64,000 nucleotides of DNA from an uncultured Pelagibacteraceae bacterium (lineage in GTDB: Bacteria > Pseudomonadota > Alphaproteobacteria > Pelagibacterales > Pelagibacteraceae), in assembly GCA_902576815.1 (NCBI GenBank), contig CACGWQ010000001.1, positions 16,001 to 80,000 on the forward strand, given 5' to 3'. Position 1 is the stretch's first letter; every line of letters begins with the position of its first letter. Position numbers and translations under genes: made by a program. A model generated the notes under the pieces. The model was given only the letters and a program-made list of their open reading frames with translations, ran no database searches and was not told the origin of the DNA. Of this stretch, positions 9,766-16,172 are shown piece after piece.

Positions 9766-10008
9766 CTAATTTTCTCCCTTAATTTTTTCAACTGGATCGT
9801 GTCCACCATATCCGAACCAAGGATTACATTTTAATATTCTTAAAGTTGATCTATAGGTGGCTTTAAAAATATTATATTTTTCAAAACACTCTAGACAGTA
9901 AGAGCTACATGAAGGTTCAAATTTGCATGAGTTGTAGAGTAATGGACTTAATAAAAATTTATAAATTTTTATTAATAAAATAAAAGGATAATTTATAATT
10001 TTAATCAT
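9766..10008 (-). CDS. yidD: Membrane protein insertion efficiency factor YidD
   Basis: A small (80-residue) peripheral membrane protein. The amphipathic or hydrophobic N-terminus is followed by the family core CKFEPSCSSYCLECFEKY and by RILKCNPWFGYGGHDPV. It helps YidC-dependent insertion. It overlaps rnpA by four bases and precedes yidC, the classical rpmH-rnpA-yidD-yidC order. Confidence 0.94.
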   Translation of the reverse strand: MIKIINYPFILLIKIYKFLLSPLLYNSCKFEPSCSSYCLECFEKYNIFKATYRSTLRILKCNPWFGYGGHDPVEKIKGEN

Positions 10009-10346
10009 CTTATTCTCTCAAAATCTTTAAAAATTTGAGTTTTAATATCCTGGTATCTTTCGTTATATACATTTTGTCTTGCAATAATCAAATATGAAAA
10101 ATTCAAATTTATTTTAATTTGTCTATAGATATCATTCATAATATTTCTTAGTCGTCTTTTTATTTTATTTCTAATGACTGCATTACCTATTTTCTTTTTT
10201 GTGACTATACTTAAATTAAGTTTTTTTGTATTTTTATTAGAAAGTCTTTTAAAAAAAATTGTTGAGTATTTATTTGAAACTTTTTTACCTGAAAGCAGAG
10301 ACTTAAAATCCTCATTTTTTTTGAGACTTACTAAACTACTTTTCAT
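10005..10346 (-). CDS. rnpA: Ribonuclease P protein component
   Basis: The protein subunit that helps the RNase P RNA mature tRNA 5' ends. The 113-residue basic protein carries the signature IGNAVIRNKIKRRLR (about residues 51-65). Its ATG shares one base with the rpmH stop codon. The RNase P RNA gene is not in this window. Confidence 0.94.
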   Translation of the reverse strand: MKSSLVSLKKNEDFKSLLSGKKVSNKYSTIFFKRLSNKNTKKLNLSIVTKKKIGNAVIRNKIKRRLRNIMNDIYRQIKINLNFSYLIIARQNVYNERYQDIKTQIFKDFERIR

Positions 10347-10483
10347 TACACGGGAGTGAGTTTTTTTCTACCCTTACTTCTTCTTCTCTTCAAAAGAGCT
10401 CTCCCTCCTCTTGTTTTCATTTTTGCTCTGAAACCTGTGGCGCGAGCTCTTTTAAGGTTACTTGGACTATAGGTTCGTTTCAT
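10346..10483 (-). CDS. rpmH: Ribosomal protein L34 (bL34)
   Basis: A 45-residue, very basic protein encoded by the minus strand. It begins [20 protein letters not shown] and contains [20 protein letters not shown], the full L34 signature. Its TAA stop overlaps the rnpA start by one base (TAATG). It heads the minus-strand run that ends near argB, with a divergent promoter region of about 85 bases shared with the VTT-protein gene. Confidence 0.98.
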   Translation of the reverse strand: MKRTYSPSNLKRARATGFRAKMKTRGGRALLKRRRSKGRKKLTPV

Positions 10484-10567
10484 ATTAAGGCTTTATTTTT
10501 GTTAAATTTCGGTAGTTATACAATTTAATGTATATAAGTACAGCGATTTTTAATAAATTAGAACAAA

Positions 10568-11284
10568 ATGGAAAACGAAAATAAATTAAAAATTATTCTC
10601 GGTATTATATATCTTTCCATAGTTACTGGTTTTTTGTTGCTTTTTTTTAGCCATTTCTCATTTGATGACTTTTCAAGTTTTGAACTTATAAAAAATAATA
10701 GAGATAAGTTAAATGAAATCAAAAATTCCAATCTTTTAATTGCTAGCATATTATTTTTTATTGGAGTGATTATATGGGTTATGCTCTTAGGATTTGGATC
10801 GCCGATTTTTTTAGTTGGAGGATTTATATTTGGAAAATGGATAGGGACAATTCTTATCGTATTTGGTTTATCTATTGGTGCAACGCTTTTATATATTTGC
10901 GCAAATTATTTTTTTAAAGATTTAATTAAAAAAAAATTTTCGTCAAAGTTTTCTAATCTTACTGAAAAATTTAAAGAAAATGAATTTACTTTTTTTCTGA
11001 TATATAGATTTGTTGGCGGGATACCTTTCTTTATTTCAAACATTTTGCCAACATTATTTAATGTTAAAATTAAAAATTTCTTTTTAGGGTCTGTTATTGG
11101 AATGACGCCACAGTTATTTGTTGGAGCTTCATTTGGCGAAGGGCTAAATAAAGTAATTGAAAACAATCAAGAACTTCCAAGCATATTTGATATAATTTTA
11201 ATTCCAGATATTTATTTGCCAGTAATTGGTATGATAATTTTGGTTTTAATTGGACTTATAATAAGAAAAAAATTCTACAAATAA
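10568..11284 (+). CDS. TVP38/TMEM64 (VTT-domain) membrane protein
   Basis: A 238-residue integral membrane protein with hydrophobic segments at about 9-30, 55-100 and 205-232. The central VTT signature is visible in GSPIFLVGGFIFGKW, FLIYRFVGGIPFFISN and GMTPQLFVGASFGEGL. VTT proteins are proposed lipid scramblase or flippase-like proteins, but the substrate is not known. It is transcribed away from rpmH and ends two bases before the convergent tRNA-Thr gene. Confidence 0.88.
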   Translation: MENENKLKIILGIIYLSIVTGFLLLFFSHFSFDDFSSFELIKNNRDKLNEIKNSNLLIASILFFIGVIIWVMLLGFGSPIFLVGGFIFGKWIGTILIVFGLSIGATLLYICANYFFKDLIKKKFSSKFSNLTEKFKENEFTFFLIYRFVGGIPFFISNILPTLFNVKIKNFFLGSVIGMTPQLFVGASFGEGLNKVIENNQELPSIFDIILIPDIYLPVIGMIILVLIGLIIRKKFYK

Positions 11285-11285
11285 C

Positions 11286-11359
11286 TGGTGCCCTCACCCA
11301 GAATTGAACTGGAAACTCATCCTTACCATGGATGTGTTATACCATTTAACTATGAGGGC
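11286..11359 (-). tRNA. tRNA-Thr (GGT)
   Basis: A full cloverleaf reads on the minus strand. The acceptor GCCCTCA pairs with TGAGGGC, with discriminator A and an encoded CCA. The anticodon loop ATGGTAA carries GGT. The T loop is TTCAATT and the D arm closes with GTT/AAC. It is tail to tail with the VTT gene, leaving one base between them. Confidence 0.93.
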
Positions 11360-11454
11360 ATTTTTTATTTATAATTAGTGTATAAAATTGTTTTTTTCAA
11401 ATAAATGCCTTAATTTTTTGAAAAAATCAGGTATATCTAAATTAGGTAAATGAT

Positions 11455-11652
11455 ATGGGAATTCACTACGACTATAAATCAACAAGAGGAGCTAAGGCTA
11501 TGGAGAAGCAAGCTAAAAGAGAAAAAAAGCTTGCTGAAAAAAGAGCAAAAAAAATAGCCAAACAAGGTGAACCCAAAAGTTCAGAGGATAAAACAATTCC
11601 AATCGATCAAGTAATAACCTTGGATCATCTTACCAATCCAGACAAAAAGTAA
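11455..11652 (+). CDS. Small Lys/Ala/Glu-rich hypothetical protein
   Basis: A 65-residue protein starting MGIHYDYKSTRGAKAM. A charged helix follows (about 14-42, repeats of KREKK/AEKRAKKIA), then an acidic-polar tail IDQVITLDHLTNPDKK. There are no membrane segments. It stands first in a small plus-strand cluster (this gene, a 33-residue ORF, dcd, murA). I do not recognise a characterised family. The helix composition would suit an RNA- or ribosome-associated protein, but that is only a guess. Confidence 0.65.
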   Translation: MGIHYDYKSTRGAKAMEKQAKREKKLAEKRAKKIAKQGEPKSSEDKTIPIDQVITLDHLTNPDKK

Positions 11653-11657
11653 TCAAG

Positions 11658-11759
11658 ATGGACAGGAAGAAGGATAAAAAAGCTAAACTCGAGGAAGCTT
11701 TGCGTAGGAATCTAAGAAAAAGAAAAATTTTTCAAAGAAAAAATAAAAAAAATAAATAA
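11658..11759 (+). CDS. Tiny basic protein upstream of dcd
   Basis: A 33-residue ORF (start MDRKKDKKAKLEEALRRN, end KNKKNK) that begins six bases after the previous stop; its own stop codon directly abuts the dcd ATG. The core LEEALRRNLRKRK resembles very short LREALRANLRRRK-type proteins that I recall near murA in other alphaproteobacteria, which supports it being translated. More than half of its residues are Lys, Arg or Asn. Function unknown. Confidence 0.6.
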   Translation: MDRKKDKKAKLEEALRRNLRKRKIFQRKNKKNK

Positions 11760-12314
11760 ATGTCAGTGCAATCAGATAAGTGGATAATCAAAATGGCGAA
11801 AGAAAAAGCAATGATTTCACCATTTGAGGATAAACAAATAAGGGAAGGGAAAATTTCATTTGGTGTTTCTTCATACGGGTACGATGCGAGAGTATCTAAT
11901 GAATTTAAAATATTTACTAATGTTAACTCTGAAATTGTAGATCCAAAAAATTTTAAGCCAACAAATTTTGTAACAAAAGAATCTGATGAATGCATTATTC
12001 CACCAAATTCTTTTGTTTTAGCAAGGACAGTAGAATATTTTAAAATCCCTAGTGATATTTTGGTTATTTGCTTAGGAAAGTCTACTTATGCTAGATGTGG
12101 AATTATTGTTAATGTAACACCTTTAGAACCAGGATGGGAAGGTCATGTTACTCTTGAATTTAGCAACACTACTCCTCTGCCAGCCAAAATTTATGCAAAT
12201 GAAGGTGTTGCCCAATTTATATTTTTAAAAGGAAACGAGAAACCAGATGTCTCATATGCGGATAGAAATGGAAAATATATGGGTCAAAAAGGAGTAACTC
12301 TCCCTAAAATATAA
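11760..12314 (+). CDS. dcd: dCTP deaminase
   Basis: Deaminates dCTP to dUTP for thymidylate synthesis. The 184-residue protein has [23 protein letters not shown] around residues 109-131, which includes the catalytic Arg and Glu region, and a C-terminal loop [11 protein letters not shown] that closes over the nucleotide. The length is that of the monofunctional enzyme. It is followed one base later by murA. Confidence 0.95.
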   Translation: MSVQSDKWIIKMAKEKAMISPFEDKQIREGKISFGVSSYGYDARVSNEFKIFTNVNSEIVDPKNFKPTNFVTKESDECIIPPNSFVLARTVEYFKIPSDILVICLGKSTYARCGIIVNVTPLEPGWEGHVTLEFSNTTPLPAKIYANEGVAQFIFLKGNEKPDVSYADRNGKYMGQKGVTLPKI

Positions 12315-12315
12315 A

Positions 12316-13578
12316 ATGGATAAATTTAAAATCATTGGTCCCTCTAAGATCAGAGGAGAGGTATCTGTTTCTGGAAGTAAAAATGCTGCTTTACCAATAC
12401 TTGCTGCAACTTTACTCTTTGATAAAAATGTAACAATTAAAAATCTTCCACGAGTTAAAGACATAGATACAATGCTTAATCTGCTAAAATCACTAGGAAA
12501 AAAAATTAGCTTTAAAAATAATAAAAAAATAGCGACAATCTCTAAAGGGAAAAAAAATAATTTTTTTGCACCTTATTCCCTAGTTAAAACAATGAGAGCA
12601 GGAATTTTAGTTCTTGGTCCTTTATTGGCAAAAAATAAAAAAGCGAAAGTGAGTAGTCCAGGTGGTTGCAGTATAGGAGTAAGACCAATAGATATACATT
12701 TAAAAGCTATATCAAAGTTAGGTGTTAAAATACAAATTGAAAAAGGATATGTTAATGCAAAAGCTCAAAAAGGATTATTTGGTTCAGAAATAAGATTTTC
12801 AAAAATATCTGTTGGAGCTACTTTAAATTCAATTCTTGCTGCTTGTCTTGCAAAAGGAACTTCCACAATAAAGAATTGTGCAATAGAGCCTGAGATTAAG
12901 GATCTCACAAATTTTCTTAAAACAGCTGGTGCCAAGATAAAATGGATTGGTAAAAGAACTTTAAAAATAGAAGGTGTTAAAACATTAAAAAGTATAACTT
13001 ACTCAATTATGAATGATAGAATTGAAGCAGGTACTTTTTGTGTTGCCGCATGTTTGAATGGTGGAAACTTAAAAATTAAAAACTTTGAGCCAAAAATTAT
13101 CAATACAGAGATAAATTTACTTAAGAAAATTGGTGCAAAGATAAAAACCACAAAAAATACAATTCAAATTAAGGGACCAAATAAAATTAAAAGTCTAAAT
13201 TTTTTAAAAACTGGAGAATATCCAAATTTCCCCACTGATTTACAAGCGCAAATTATGGTATTATTAACTAAAGCAAATGGGAAGAGTACAATTGAAGAAA
13301 ATATATTTGAAAATAGATTTATGCATGTTCCAGAATTAAAAAGGTTAGGTGCAAAAATAAATATTAAAGGTAACAAGGCAATTATTGAAGGAACTAACAA
13401 TTTAGAGGGAGCTGAGTTGATGTCCAGTGATTTAAGGGCATCAGTAGCTCTAGTTTTAGCAGCTTTTATTTCAAGAGGCACATCAATTATTAATAGAGTA
13501 TATCATTTAGACCGAGGTTACGAAAAAATTGAAAATAAATTAAAAAAAATTGGGGTAAAAATTAAAAGAATATCTTAG
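12316..13578 (+). CDS. murA: UDP-GlcNAc 1-carboxyvinyltransferase
   Basis: Commits UDP-GlcNAc to peptidoglycan by transferring enolpyruvate from PEP. The 420-residue protein has the two-domain EPT fold; KNAALPILAATLL lies near 22-34 and the catalytic Cys loop SSPGGCSIGVRPIDIH near 113-128 keeps the cysteine that reacts with fosfomycin. It sits in a cluster with dcd upstream and DUF2948 overlapping its stop by one base. Confidence 0.96.
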   Translation: MDKFKIIGPSKIRGEVSVSGSKNAALPILAATLLFDKNVTIKNLPRVKDIDTMLNLLKSLGKKISFKNNKKIATISKGKKNNFFAPYSLVKTMRAGILVLGPLLAKNKKAKVSSPGGCSIGVRPIDIHLKAISKLGVKIQIEKGYVNAKAQKGLFGSEIRFSKISVGATLNSILAACLAKGTSTIKNCAIEPEIKDLTNFLKTAGAKIKWIGKRTLKIEGVKTLKSITYSIMNDRIEAGTFCVAACLNGGNLKIKNFEPKIINTEINLLKKIGAKIKTTKNTIQIKGPNKIKSLNFLKTGEYPNFPTDLQAQIMVLLTKANGKSTIEENIFENRFMHVPELKRLGAKINIKGNKAIIEGTNNLEGAELMSSDLRASVALVLAAFISRGTSIINRVYHLDRGYEKIENKLKKIGVKIKRIS

Positions 13579-13979
13579 TGAATAATTTTTTAAAGAAAGT
13601 AATCGCTCAATCTCCAGATGACTTACAAATTATATCAGCAATATGCGCAGAGTCTAAAGTCAAAATTTCTGATATAAAATATTTGCCATCTACAAAAATT
13701 TTTTTACTTTCTGTTTTAAGAATAGATAAGGAGAGAGATAGTAACAAACTTATTAATAGTGTTATAAAATTTGAATTTATTGAAAGTTCCAAGTCTAAAA
13801 ACATTAACCAGTCCAATGCAGATTTAACTTTAGAATTATTTGCAATTGATATTTTTAAAAAAAAAGAAAATTTTGAAATAGTTCTGTTATTTTCGAAAAA
13901 TGGAATTATAACACTGTCCACAGAAGTTATTGATGTAACGTTAGAAGACCAAAAAATTGAAAATGATAAAAGTAATTAA
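13578..13979 (+). CDS. DUF2948 family protein
   Basis: A 133-residue soluble protein beginning with a GTG codon that overlaps the murA stop by one base (TAGTG). The N-terminal SPDDLQIISAICAESKVKISDIKYLP segment and its place between murA and hisD match the alphaproteobacterial DUF2948 family. Function unknown; conservation of the position suggests a housekeeping role. Confidence 0.8.
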   Translation: MNNFLKKVIAQSPDDLQIISAICAESKVKISDIKYLPSTKIFLLSVLRIDKERDSNKLINSVIKFEFIESSKSKNINQSNADLTLELFAIDIFKKKENFEIVLLFSKNGIITLSTEVIDVTLEDQKIENDKSN

Positions 13980-15225
13980 TTGTAGAAAAAAAAATTATAA
14001 AAGAGAATTAGTATCTTTTTTGGATAAAAGGAGATCTGGAAAAGCAGTAGACACTTCGATAGTTCCAAAAATTTTAAAAGACATAAAAATTAATGGAAGA
14101 AAAGCACTTTTAAAGTATGAGAAAAAATTTAGTAAAAATACAGAGATAGTTCCTTCTAAGGACAAAGTAAACAAAGCAATTAAAACATTAGAACCTAAGA
14201 TTAAAAAAAGTATCGATTTAGCCTATAATAGAATTTTTAAGTTTCATTCACTACAAAAACCAAAAAATATTAAGTATGTAGACAATTTTAAAAATAAACT
14301 TGAATATAAGCATGTGCCACTACAGTCTGTAGGTATTTATGTACCAGCAAATTTACCATCCACATTATTAATGAATGCAGTACCTGCAAAAATTTCAGGT
14401 GTAAAAAGAATTGTTTTAGCCAATCCAAAACTTAATGGAAAACTTAACCCTGCAGTTCTTTATGCAGCAAAAAAAGTTGGAATTAAGGAAATTTACTCAA
14501 TGGGTGGTGCCCAAGCTATAGCGAGTTTAGCATATATTCAAAAAGTGAATAAAATTGTTGGGCCTGGAAATATTTATGTTGCAAGAAGCAAGCGTGAAGT
14601 CTTTGGTGATGTTGGGACAGAAGGAATGGTTGCTGGGCCCAGTGAAATTTGTGTTTTAGCAGATGGTAAAACTGATCTAAATCAAGTTATAACATCTATG
14701 ATTGGACAAGCAGAACATGATGTAAATTCTCAATGTATTTTAATTACAAAAGATAAAAAATTAGTAAATAAATTTAATTTAGAAATAAAAGAAAGTATCA
14801 AAAAAGTTCAAAGAAAAAGAGTTGTTTTAAAAAGTTTAAAAAATAATGGATTAATTGTACTAGCCCAAAGTGATAAGCAAATAATAGAAGCAATTAATGA
14901 AGTTGCTCCAGAACACTTAGAAATTAATGTAGCCAATTATAAAAAGTATTTAAATCAAATTCATAATGCAGGAAGTATTATGATTGGAAAGTATTCTCCA
15001 ATGGCTGTCTCAGATTATAATGTTGGTTCAAACCATGTATTGCCAACTTTAGGATCAGCAAAATTTTCATCTGGACTAAATCTTAGTGAATTTTATAAAA
15101 AAATTAGTCATATAACTCTTACAAAAAAAGGTATTGAGAAATTAGGAGAATCCGCTACACATCTCGCTGAGTATGAAGAATTAGATAATCATGCTCAAAG
15201 TATTAAGTCTAGAATGAGGAGATAA
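13963..15225 (+). CDS. hisD: Histidinol dehydrogenase
   Basis: Oxidises L-histidinol to histidine in two NAD-dependent steps. The ATG at 13963 is chosen; a TTG six bases upstream is possible. Metal and catalytic regions are intact: GQAEHDVNSQ near 248-257, the APEHLEI Glu-His pair near 316-322, and GSNHVLPTLG with FSSGL. The usual YVPGG loop reads YVPANLPST and is about three residues shorter. The gene overlaps DUF2948 and runs into infA. Confidence 0.93.
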   Translation: MIKVINCRKKNYKRELVSFLDKRRSGKAVDTSIVPKILKDIKINGRKALLKYEKKFSKNTEIVPSKDKVNKAIKTLEPKIKKSIDLAYNRIFKFHSLQKPKNIKYVDNFKNKLEYKHVPLQSVGIYVPANLPSTLLMNAVPAKISGVKRIVLANPKLNGKLNPAVLYAAKKVGIKEIYSMGGAQAIASLAYIQKVNKIVGPGNIYVARSKREVFGDVGTEGMVAGPSEICVLADGKTDLNQVITSMIGQAEHDVNSQCILITKDKKLVNKFNLEIKESIKKVQRKRVVLKSLKNNGLIVLAQSDKQIIEAINEVAPEHLEINVANYKKYLNQIHNAGSIMIGKYSPMAVSDYNVGSNHVLPTLGSAKFSSGLNLSEFYKKISHITLTKKGIEKLGESATHLAEYEELDNHAQSIKSRMRR

Positions 15226-15229
15226 CAAT

Positions 15230-15445
15230 TTGGCAAAAGAAGATATTCTGGTTTTCGAAGGGGTTGTCAAAGAACTACTTCCCAACGCTCAAAGTAAAGT
15301 TCAACTAGATAATGGAAAAACTTTAATTTGCACTGTTTCTGGAAAAATGCGTAAGATGAGGATCAGAGTCTTATCTCAAGATAGAGTTAAGGTCGAGGTT
15401 AGTCCCTACGATTTGACTCGTGGACGTATCTCATTTAGATATTAA
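15230..15445 (+). CDS. infA: Translation initiation factor IF-1
   Basis: A 71-residue OB-fold protein that binds the 30S A site. It contains DILVFEGVVKELLPNA and KMRKMRIRVLSQDRVKVEVSPYDLTRGRI, diagnostic for IF-1. The start is a TTG, preceded by AGGAG inside the last codons of hisD at a good distance. No maf or yacG follows, unlike many relatives; tRNA-Phe comes next. Confidence 0.96.
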   Translation: MAKEDILVFEGVVKELLPNAQSKVQLDNGKTLICTVSGKMRKMRIRVLSQDRVKVEVSPYDLTRGRISFRY

Positions 15446-15452
15446 AATATTT

Positions 15453-15525
15453 GGAACCCTGGTGTAGCTGGTGCGCACAAATGCCTGAAAAGCATTGGGA
15501 CCTGATTCGATTTCAGGGGGTTCCA
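15453..15525 (+). tRNA. tRNA-Phe (GAA), CCA not encoded
   Basis: The acceptor GGAACCC pairs perfectly with GGGTTCC, followed by discriminator A. The D arm is GTGT/GCAC with GG in the loop. The anticodon arm AATGC-CTGAAAA-GCATT carries GAA, and the T arm is CCTGA-TTCGATT-TCAGG. The genome continues CCT instead of CCA, so the terminal A must be added by the CCA-adding enzyme. Confidence 0.88.
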
Positions 15526-15541
15526 CCTCAAAATAGAGACA

Positions 15542-15570
15542 TTGTTTTAGCTTGCATTCAAAATTAAAAT
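15542..15570 (+). promoter_or_regulatory. Candidate promoter of the cold-shock gene
   Basis: TTGTTT (15542-15547) and TAAAAT (15565-15570) are separated by 17 bases. The transcript would begin near 15577 and give a leader of about 58 bases. That leader contains a small self-complementary element, AGCTATTTATAGCT (15587-15600). Confidence 0.4.
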
Positions 15571-15634
15571 CTAATACCTATCCATCAGCTATTTATAGCT
15601 AATTATACAATAACAAAGAAAGAGTAACTAAAGT

Positions 15635-15847
15635 ATGAGTACATTAAAAGGCAAAGTAAAGTGGTTCAACGGTAAGAAGGGCTACGGTTTTATTGAAAGA
15701 GAAGACGGAGAAAAAGATTGTTTCGTTCATGCGAGTGCAGTTAGAGAAGCTGGACTAAGATTTTTGAATGAAAACGATGCTATAGAATTCGAAATTCAAG
15801 ATGGCGAAAAAGGTCCAAGCGCTGTAAATTTGAAAAAATTAGGTTAA
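15635..15847 (+). CDS. Cold-shock-domain protein
   Basis: A 70-residue single-stranded nucleic-acid-binding protein of the CspA type. [20 protein letters not shown] includes RNP1 (KGYGFI, about 15-20), and RNP2 reads CFVHASA near 29-35. The C-terminus [10 protein letters not shown] is typical. It acts as an RNA chaperone. A weak AAAGAG element lies 10 bases upstream of the ATG. It is followed by a 244-base spacer with the candidate histidine leader. Confidence 0.95.
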   Translation: MSTLKGKVKWFNGKKGYGFIEREDGEKDCFVHASAVREAGLRFLNENDAIEFEIQDGEKGPSAVNLKKLG

Positions 15848-15879
15848 TAAAATTTAATTCATCAAAAATATTTGTATAG

Positions 15880-15911
15880 GGATAGGATATGTTGAAAAAC
15901 ATTGCTATTCC
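15880..15911 (+). other. Stem-loop with GAAA tetraloop
   Basis: GGATAG (15880-15885) pairs with CTATTCC (15905-15911) across a one-base bulge. An inner ATGTT/AACAT stem (15889-15902) is capped by GAAA, a GNRA tetraloop. A T-rich run follows at 15923-15932. It may be the 3' end of the cold-shock mRNA or part of the leader of the histidine block. Confidence 0.45.
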
Positions 15912-15966
15912 TGTGCAAAGCTCTTTCTTTCTTGCATTTTAAAAAAAAAATGCTACTAACACAGCA

Positions 15967-16041
15967 ATGATTAAAAAAGTTATTATTAACAGAGAAACTC
16001 ACAGACATCATTTCCATGCTGGCTGCAAGCTAGCTATTTAA
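15967..16041 (+). CDS. Candidate histidine leader peptide
   Basis: A 24-codon ORF with an ATG start and TAA stop. Residues 11-17 read THRHHFH, so four of six consecutive codons (12-17) are histidine. It lies 50 bases upstream of tRNA-His, itself followed by hisS, hisZ and later hisG. This is the arrangement expected for a ribosome-stalling attenuator like hisL of enterobacteria. A stem-loop overlaps its last codons. There is no clear Shine-Dalgarno sequence. Translation and regulation are inferred from position and composition only. Confidence 0.5.
   Translation: MIKKVIINRETHRHHFHAGCKLAI
16018..16034 (+). promoter_or_regulatory. Stem-loop at the end of the His-rich ORF
   Basis: GCTGGCT (16018-16024) and AGCTAGC (16028-16034) form a seven-pair stem, one pair being G-T, with a three-base loop. 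An AT-rich stretch follows, but not a clean T run. It starts directly after the last His codon, so a ribosome stalled on the His codons would interfere with it. It may be an attenuator element. Confidence 0.4.
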
Positions 16042-16091
16042 TTATTTATAAATTTAATTTTATCCACATTTAGTATAAAACAGTAGAAGGA

Positions 16092-16168
16092 GCACGGGTA
16101 GCTCAGTTGGTTAGAGCAGCGGTTTGTGGAACCGAAGGTCGACAGTTCGAATCTGTCCCCGTGTACCA
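16092..16168 (+). tRNA. tRNA-His (GTG), lacking the G-1:C73 pair
   Basis: The acceptor GCACGGG pairs with CCCGTGT, so the terminal pair is G1-U72. Discriminator A73 and an encoded CCA follow. The D stem is GCTC/GAGC, the anticodon loop TTGTGGA carries GTG, and the T arm is GACAG-TTCGAAT-CTGTC. The genomic base before G1 is A, so the G-1 and C73 that are normal for tRNA-His are absent. hisS starts four bases after the CCA. Confidence 0.95.
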
Positions 16169-16172
16169 AAAA

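Noticed and set aside
13957..13962. TTG start for hisD
   Set aside because: Possible, but the ATG six bases later gives the same protein without two extra residues.
15934..15953. GCATTTT/AAAATGC hairpin as a terminator after the cold-shock gene
   Set aside because: The stem is nearly all A-T and is not followed by a T run, so it is too weak to call.
16107..16172. N-terminal extension of hisS starting inside tRNA-His
   Set aside because: The extra 22 residues are the tRNA sequence read as codons; the ATG at 16173 matches the family start.
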